Source: Opitutia bacterium UBA7876
GTDB lineage: Bacteria; Verrucomicrobiota; Verrucomicrobiia; Opitutales; Seribacteraceae
Assembly (NCBI GenBank): GCA_002500665.1
Contig: DLRY01000017.1
Location: 104,978 to 115,008, forward strand
Direction of reading: 5' to 3'
DNA length: 10,031 nt
Below, in pieces: positions 5,611 to 10,031 of this stretch; within the stretch, counting starts at the first letter, position 1; each line of letters opens with the position of its first letter. The notes below the pieces were generated by a model. The model worked only from the letters and a program-made list of their open reading frames with translations, had not been told where the DNA came from and made no database searches. Position numbers and translations under genes: made by a program.

Positions 5611-7460
5611 CACTTGAGTTTCTTGAGCAAGCCGTGGCTTGTCCGGTAGAGGGATTCGAGGGGTTGCCTGGCGAGCTCGTTGCCCGCGAATTCCTGATCG
5701 TCACAGCTTCTCAGGAGCTCCCGGGCTTCCTGGATGATTTCCTCGGGGTTGTTTCCGAGCCGCAAGAGAGAAAGGATTTCCTCACTGGAAAGCGAGGAAG
5801 GGTTGGGGTGTTTTCTGAGGCTGGCGATGCGCAGGCGGAGAAGATCGCGAAAAGCCCGCAGGAGGGCGGGAGCGTCCTTGAACCCGACCGAATCCTTCAT
5901 TTGCCGCAGGAGAGCGTTTTCCTTCTGCCGTTGTTTTTCGATCCCTGCGGTCTTGCGCCTGAAACCGAGCAACGACAAGGAGCAGAAGCCAACCAAGGGA
6001 ATGAGCTGAAGAAGCCAAAAGTTGGTGTTCTCGAGCAGGGTCTTGCGTTGAAGGGCGGGAAACCATTCACCCGGGTCGCTTTCGGTCTGGAAGAGATCAA
6101 CCGTAGGTACGGCGTCTTCATTGCTCACCTCGCCTTCGACGACCGGCTGGGGGTTGGCCGAGTTCCAGTTTTCCCCGGGGTCCACGCGCAGAGGGTGGGC
6201 GGAGGTCCTGGTGGAAAGAAACCTTTCCTCCAGGGGATCGAAATAGGAGAACTTAATGGCGGGAATTTCGACCAATCCGGCGCTGAGGGGAGTAAGAATA
6301 TACTCGAAACTCTGCTTGCCCTCATGCTTGGTAAGCTGATTGCCTTCGAAGGAGAAGGCAGGCGGGCCGACTTTTAATTGTTTGTCGGAGCTTATCTGCG
6401 GCGCGGGAATGGCGGAGAAGTTTCCCGTGCCGGAAAGCTCGAAGGTGAGCCGCACCGGATCACCGAGGGAGACCCGATCAACGTCTATGCTGGAAAGGGA
6501 GGTGAAGGACCCAATCGCTCCCTGGAAGCCCGCGGGCCTTCCCTTCATGGGCAGTGCTCGGACCTCAATGGTTTGTTTTGGGCCCAATATTTCGAGAGAC
6601 TCTTCCCGCCCGAAGCCAAAGAAGGGATCGTTGAAGAAAGGGCTGTTGAACGGTGAATTCCTCGGGTTGTTTGCCCGGATCCGAATGGAGGTCTTGAAAG
6701 TCAAATCGTGATCACCGGCCATGGCCGCGGTCAGGCCGATGGGCCATGAGAATACGGTGTAGGACTTGCCGTTCCTGCGGACGTTCCTTTTCTCATTGGG
6801 TTGTCGCAGTTCGGTCATTGAGAAGGAGTCCCCAATTTTTACCGGGGCTTGCTCGATGCGGGTGACGGGAAGGCGGTCCCAGAGAAAGAGACTGATGGTC
6901 GCGAGGATGGTTTCTCCTTCGAAAAGGAAGGGTCTCGGGGCGTCGAACTCGATAAAAGCGGCCTGCTTGAGATCTTCGCGCTGCTGTTTTTCCCTTTCCA
7001 GGCGGATCAAGTCCTGCTGGCTAGGGGCAAGGACCTGCAGGGATGCCTCCGGAACCCGGAGGGTTTTCGAGCCGACCTTAAGATCCCAGGAGGGGAGAAT
7101 GAAAGTTCCCTGCTTGAGCGGCTTGACCTGAAAACTCATCTCCATTTTCACGGATGGAGTGCCATTCCTGAAACTGGCCGTGCGAAACACCTGGGGGTTG
7201 TTCGATATGGTAAGTCCGGGAATCGAGGGAATGGCTCCCTGAGGGGTTTCCTGAGTTCCGAACAACACGACTTTGTAGGTGGTGCCGTTGCTTACGGTGA
7301 TGCTTGGTGGAGAGAAAGACGCTTCGGCTCGCATGGCTTGATTCTGGGCCATGAGCCCGGAGTGGAGGGAAAGGGCAAGGGAAGTCCACGCCGTAAGAAA
7401 CAGACAGGCTCTAACGGTTAGCGGGAAGGGCAGGCTTGATCGGAGAGGTTTCTTGAACAT
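5610..7460 (-). CDS. batD: BatD (oxygen-tolerance family) membrane-anchored periplasmic protein
   Basis: This 616-residue protein has an N-terminal signal peptide (about 15-39) and a long periplasmic part made of beta-sandwich-like segments. It opens with ASFSPPSITVSNGTTYKVVLFG (47-68, quoted across the domain start), has EGETILATISLFLWDRLPV (181-199), and later SLGDPVRLTFELSGTGNFS (331-349), which are typical BatD strand motifs. A charged stretch (150-166) and an Asn/Pro/Phe-rich loop (264-284, ending FFNDPFFGFG) are also common in this family. One membrane span lies at about 481-500, followed by a basic helical cytoplasmic tail of about 115 residues. ATG at 7460 is one base after the stop of the preceding gene, with a good GGAAGGGA ribosome-binding site lying inside that gene's 3' end. 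It is co-transcribed with the BatB/BatC fusion and batE, presumably forming one membrane complex. Confidence 0.92.
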   Translation of the reverse strand: MFKKPLRSSLPFPLTVRACLFLTAWTSLALSLHSGLMAQNQAMRAEASFSPPSITVSNGTTYKVVLFGTQETPQGAIPSIPGLTISNNPQVFRTASFRNGTPSVKMEMSFQVKPLKQGTFILPSWDLKVGSKTLRVPEASLQVLAPSQQDLIRLEREKQQREDLKQAAFIEFDAPRPFLFEGETILATISLFLWDRLPVTRIEQAPVKIGDSFSMTELRQPNEKRNVRRNGKSYTVFSWPIGLTAAMAGDHDLTFKTSIRIRANNPRNSPFNSPFFNDPFFGFGREESLEILGPKQTIEVRALPMKGRPAGFQGAIGSFTSLSSIDVDRVSLGDPVRLTFELSGTGNFSAIPAPQISSDKQLKVGPPAFSFEGNQLTKHEGKQSFEYILTPLSAGLVEIPAIKFSYFDPLEERFLSTRTSAHPLRVDPGENWNSANPQPVVEGEVSNEDAVPTVDLFQTESDPGEWFPALQRKTLLENTNFWLLQLIPLVGFCSLSLLGFRRKTAGIEKQRQKENALLRQMKDSVGFKDAPALLRAFRDLLRLRIASLRKHPNPSSLSSEEILSLLRLGNNPEEIIQEARELLRSCDDQEFAGNELARQPLESLYRTSHGLLKKLK

Positions 7461-7461
7461 T

Positions 7462-9870
7462 TTAGTAGTCCCTTCCAGCCGGTCTGGAACCGATCATGCG
7501 GATCTCTTGTTCGAGGGGTTCGCTCTTTGATTCCATTTCCTGTAACAACCTCTCGTAAAGAGCGTTGACTTCCTGAGGCAGGGGTTCGGCTCCATCGCCT
7601 TCTTCTTTTGAATCCTCGTTCTTAGAGGAAGGGTCGTTGGTTTGGCTCTGCTCTTCCTGTGGCTCGGGCGAGCCATCCTGTTGCTGTTCCGGTTCCTTGA
7701 GCCCGAAATCGAGGTTCTCGGAAGAGGATTCGAAGTCAACCCAAGCCAAGTAGGCCTTCCGTTGCTCGATGGGAAAGGTCACGTTGGCGTCGGGGTTGTC
7801 CGGCTTGACGGAGAGGGAATATTGTCCCGGTGCAACGACGTGGGCAAAAGAGCCGTCTTGCCGTGGCTTGAAGGAAGTCTCGTTTTCGTCGAATTGAAAA
7901 TTCCCGTTTTGATCGAGGAAAAGCATGGCCTGGGAAGATCCCTTCTCAGATTCTTGGCGGGCTCCATCGGCGTTGGCGTCGTTCCATACGCTGCCTCGCA
8001 GCACCGGGGCGGCCCTGTAGGGGAGCGGAAGGTCGATCTTTCCTGCCCGCTCCACCATAAGGTAATGATTTTTGACCAGAGACGGGTTTTCGGGAGGGGG
8101 CGGTGGAGCGAAAATTGGCATCATCGCCTCTCCGCGACTTTGGTTGGAGTCAATAAGCTTTGATCCGAGACGAATTTCGACGGGGTATTCCCGGGAAATC
8201 CACTCAAAGGCGAAACGTCCTTTCTCGTCGGTTTTGACCATAGGCTCCGAAGTCTCGTTTCGTTCGCCGTTTCCGTCTCGGTCCCAGTAAACGAATCCCG
8301 GTAGACCGGGCTCGCCCTTCTGGATTGTTCCGTCCCCGTTCCTGTCTCGCCAAATTCTGCCGGAGATGAGGCAAAGCATGGCTTTGATCCTTTCCTCCAG
8401 TTGATTCTTGAGAGATTCAAGATTCCGGCCCGCCTTGGCGTTCCCGTCAAGAAGGGCCGCAGACTCATAGCTTTGCAGGGCCAACTCCCATGCCTTTCTG
8501 GCCTCGACGACGTTCCTCTGATCTAGCCATTGGTTGGCCCGTAGATAGGATATGTTCCCAAGAGCGTTCAGGCAGGTGGACTGGAGCTTTGGGTTGTCGA
8601 TGGAGGCGTCCAGGGCCTGATTGAGCGTGGCAGCGGCTTTATCGAGGGCACCTGCCTCGAGATGGGCGATACCTGCGTTCAAGAGCAACCTGGGGTCCGG
8701 GTCAGTCTCGCCGGAAGCATTGATTTCCGCCATATAGAGCCTAGCGGCGCTTTCGGGGTCTCCCGATTCCATCGCCTCTTCCGCTCGCTTGACGTTGTCT
8801 TGCTTGAGGCAGCCGGAGAAAAAGAGGACGAGGAGGACGATGCTTGTCCGTCCGGCATTTGCCAAGGTTCTTTTTCCCGAAGAGGTAAGCATTTCGACGA
8901 GTAGAAAAATAAGGGCTATTATGACGAAAGGCTGGTAGCGATCAATGGGTAACTCGGTCGACCACTGCTCACGCTTTTTTTGGTGTCCGACGGCCTGGAG
9001 ATGTTCCAGGACTCTTGCCAGTCCTTCACCCGTTGGACCCAAGGAATAATAACGTCCACCCGTGGTCTCGGCAATGTCGCGCAGAGATTTTTCATCCATC
9101 TGGCTGATGACGGTCTTTCCTTCGGGGTTTTTGAGGAAGTTTTGGGCGGGTTGTCCAAGCGGATCCATCGGAATTCTGGCTCCGTCGGGAGACCCGATGC
9201 CGATTGTAAAGATGCGGATGCCCTCCTCTTTGGCCTGCTTTGCCCGCTTAAGGCCTTGCCCCTCCAGGTCCTCTCCGTCGGAGAGGAGGATCAGGAAACG
9301 GTCCCGGTCTTGGCTGGAGAAGGATCGAGAGGCTTCCTCGATGGGGGCGGCGAGATTGGTTCCCTGAGCCTTGATAATCCCCACCTCAAGGTCCTTCAGG
9401 GTTTTCGAGAATGCCTGATGGTCGAGGGTAAGGGGGCATTGCAGGAAGGCGGTCCCTGAGAATGCAACCAGGCCAAGTCGGTCGCCCCGCACGCGGTCAA
9501 GGAGGTTGTTGATGCCGAGCTTTACCCTCTCCAGCCTGTTGGGGCGGACGTCCCTGGCGAGCATGCTCTTGGATACGTCAAGGGCAATGAGGACGTCGAT
9601 CCCCGTCGGATTCATCTTTTTTTGGAGGGTTCCCCACTGAGGCCGAGCCAAGGCGGCGAAGAGAAGAAGCACGGAAATTACGATCAAGCCGGCCTTGAAA
9701 TACTGCAGGCCGGGTGACCAGGAAGGAATGAGCTTTGAAATGAGTTTCCTGGATATAAGGGTACGGATTCTTCTTGAGCGAACCTTCTGGGATTGCCAGT
9801 ACAAAACAATCAAGCCGAAGGCTGTTGCGAGCCCTGCATAGAGAATCATGGGATCAACGAAGAACTTCAC
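7462..9870 (-). CDS. BatB-BatC fusion: VWA membrane protein, TPR, and two SdrD_B-like repeats
   Basis: The 802-residue protein is a mosaic. Residues 1-330 are a BatB-type module: membrane spans at about 8-25 and 59-75, a von Willebrand factor A domain (about 89-290) with an intact metal site (D98-x-S100-x-S102, T171, D198 of LLSDGED), and a third span at 312-328. A further hydrophobic segment ends in FFSGC (350-354), a lipobox-like signal. TPR repeats follow (about 358-495), as in BatC. Residues 502-570 and 623-690 are two SdrD_B/Cna-B-like repeats with acidic loops such as D-R-N-G-D-G-x-I-x-x-x-E (509-520) and D-x-D-x-N-G (530-535), separated by a PPPPP linker. An acidic Gln/Glu-rich stretch (725-765) leads to a short helix and the ending GRDY. 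The GTG start forms a GTGA overlap with batA and keeps the F-x-x-P membrane-entry sequence; ATG at residue 8 is less likely. Confidence 0.9.
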   Translation of the reverse strand: MKFFVDPMILYAGLATAFGLIVLYWQSQKVRSRRIRTLISRKLISKLIPSWSPGLQYFKAGLIVISVLLLFAALARPQWGTLQKKMNPTGIDVLIALDVSKSMLARDVRPNRLERVKLGINNLLDRVRGDRLGLVAFSGTAFLQCPLTLDHQAFSKTLKDLEVGIIKAQGTNLAAPIEEASRSFSSQDRDRFLILLSDGEDLEGQGLKRAKQAKEEGIRIFTIGIGSPDGARIPMDPLGQPAQNFLKNPEGKTVISQMDEKSLRDIAETTGGRYYSLGPTGEGLARVLEHLQAVGHQKKREQWSTELPIDRYQPFVIIALIFLLVEMLTSSGKRTLANAGRTSIVLLVLFFSGCLKQDNVKRAEEAMESGDPESAARLYMAEINASGETDPDPRLLLNAGIAHLEAGALDKAAATLNQALDASIDNPKLQSTCLNALGNISYLRANQWLDQRNVVEARKAWELALQSYESAALLDGNAKAGRNLESLKNQLEERIKAMLCLISGRIWRDRNGDGTIQKGEPGLPGFVYWDRDGNGERNETSEPMVKTDEKGRFAFEWISREYPVEIRLGSKLIDSNQSRGEAMMPIFAPPPPPENPSLVKNHYLMVERAGKIDLPLPYRAAPVLRGSVWNDANADGARQESEKGSSQAMLFLDQNGNFQFDENETSFKPRQDGSFAHVVAPGQYSLSVKPDNPDANVTFPIEQRKAYLAWVDFESSSENLDFGLKEPEQQQDGSPEPQEEQSQTNDPSSKNEDSKEEGDGAEPLPQEVNALYERLLQEMESKSEPLEQEIRMIGSRPAGRDY

Positions 9871-10031
9871 GGAATTTTAAGGTAAAGGGTTCTGGAAAGG
9901 ATGACCTGAAGGAGGAGAAAACCGATTCCCAAGGCGAGGGGGAATGGGAACAACTCCTCGAATACCGCGTTCACACTGAGTTCGATCTCGGATTTCTCCA
10001 ACCTGTCTATTTCCTCGTAAATCGAGGAAAG
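9867..10031 (-). CDS. batA: BatA-type VWA membrane protein, C-terminal 54 residues (cut by window edge)
   Basis: Reading inward from the right edge, the frame is open for 54 codons and ends in TGA at 9867-9869. The peptide contains IYEEIDRLEKSEIE followed by FEELFPFPLALGIGFLLLQV and a basic, aromatic end (RTLYLKIP). The IDRLEK-(T/S)-E-(I/V) stretch, a FEELFP-type entry and a final transmembrane helix are the characteristic C-terminus of BatA/BatB VWA proteins, whose VWA domain would lie outside the window. The stop overlaps the GTG start of the next gene by GTGA, so the two are translationally coupled. As the first VWA gene before the BatB/BatC fusion it is best called batA; this follows gene order rather than a distinguishing motif. 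Confidence 0.8.
   Translation of the reverse strand, partial: LSSIYEEIDRLEKSEIELSVNAVFEELFPFPLALGIGFLLLQVILSRTLYLKIP

Noticed and set aside
5634..6377. Plus-strand ORF of 247 codons opposite batD
   Set aside because: Shadow frame; the batD reading carries the family features, signal peptide and membrane span.
1..10031. Mobile elements, CRISPR arrays, defence systems
   Set aside because: No terminal inverted repeats, transposase or integrase motifs, regularly spaced direct repeats or defence-gene motifs were seen; the window reads as core chromosome.

Overview
The window looks like chromosomal core sequence from a Gram-negative bacterium. The best guess is a member of the Verrucomicrobiota/PVC group, with moderate to low confidence. 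That guess rests on the clustered Bat (Bacteroides aerotolerance-type) operon with periplasmic and membrane proteins, the aroC-adjacent hypothetical gene, and the SRP RNA-dnaX pairing; no taxonomic marker such as 16S rRNA is present. Coding density is very high, intergenic gaps are short, and I see no mobile element, prophage, CRISPR array or other accessory island.

Left part (1-3000). A tiny single-span membrane ORF on the plus strand (55-213) faces a minus-strand block. In transcription order that block is aroC (chorismate synthase, 2976 to 1882), a directly abutting unknown gene with a degenerate P-loop (1881 to 1204), a complete tRNA-Leu(CAG) (1151 to 1065), and an exported Sel1-plus-MORN repeat protein (1035 to 232). 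The last starts at TTG only 29 nt after the tRNA CCA end.

Middle (3000-4760). A small bacterial SRP RNA (ffs, about 3101-3203, plus strand), whose closing helix runs into a T7 tract, is followed by dnaX (3271-4755). SRP RNA next to dnaX is a pairing known from other bacteria. This dnaX has two unusual traits. All four zinc-ligand cysteine positions of the clamp-loader zinc module are replaced with spacing intact. An A10 run sits between the clamp-loader core and the acidic tau tail, and a -1 slip there meets a TGA two codons later, the E. coli/Thermus way of making a short gamma protein.

Right part (4780-10031, all minus strand). This is the distal part of a bat operon read from the right edge: the 3' end of batA; a GTG-started 802-residue protein that joins a BatB-type VWA membrane protein to a BatC-type TPR protein and carries two SdrD_B-like repeats with calcium-loop-like motifs; batD; and batE. 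Junctions are GTGA (4-nt overlap), a 1-nt gap, and TGATG (1-nt overlap), indicating one tightly coupled transcript for a membrane-anchored periplasmic complex. The usual upstream partners (MoxR ATPase, DUF58 protein, rest of BatA) would lie beyond position 10031.

The most interesting signals are the dnaX slippage site, the cysteine-less dnaX zinc module, and the BatB-BatC fusion with an internal lipoprotein-like signal and adhesin-like repeats.
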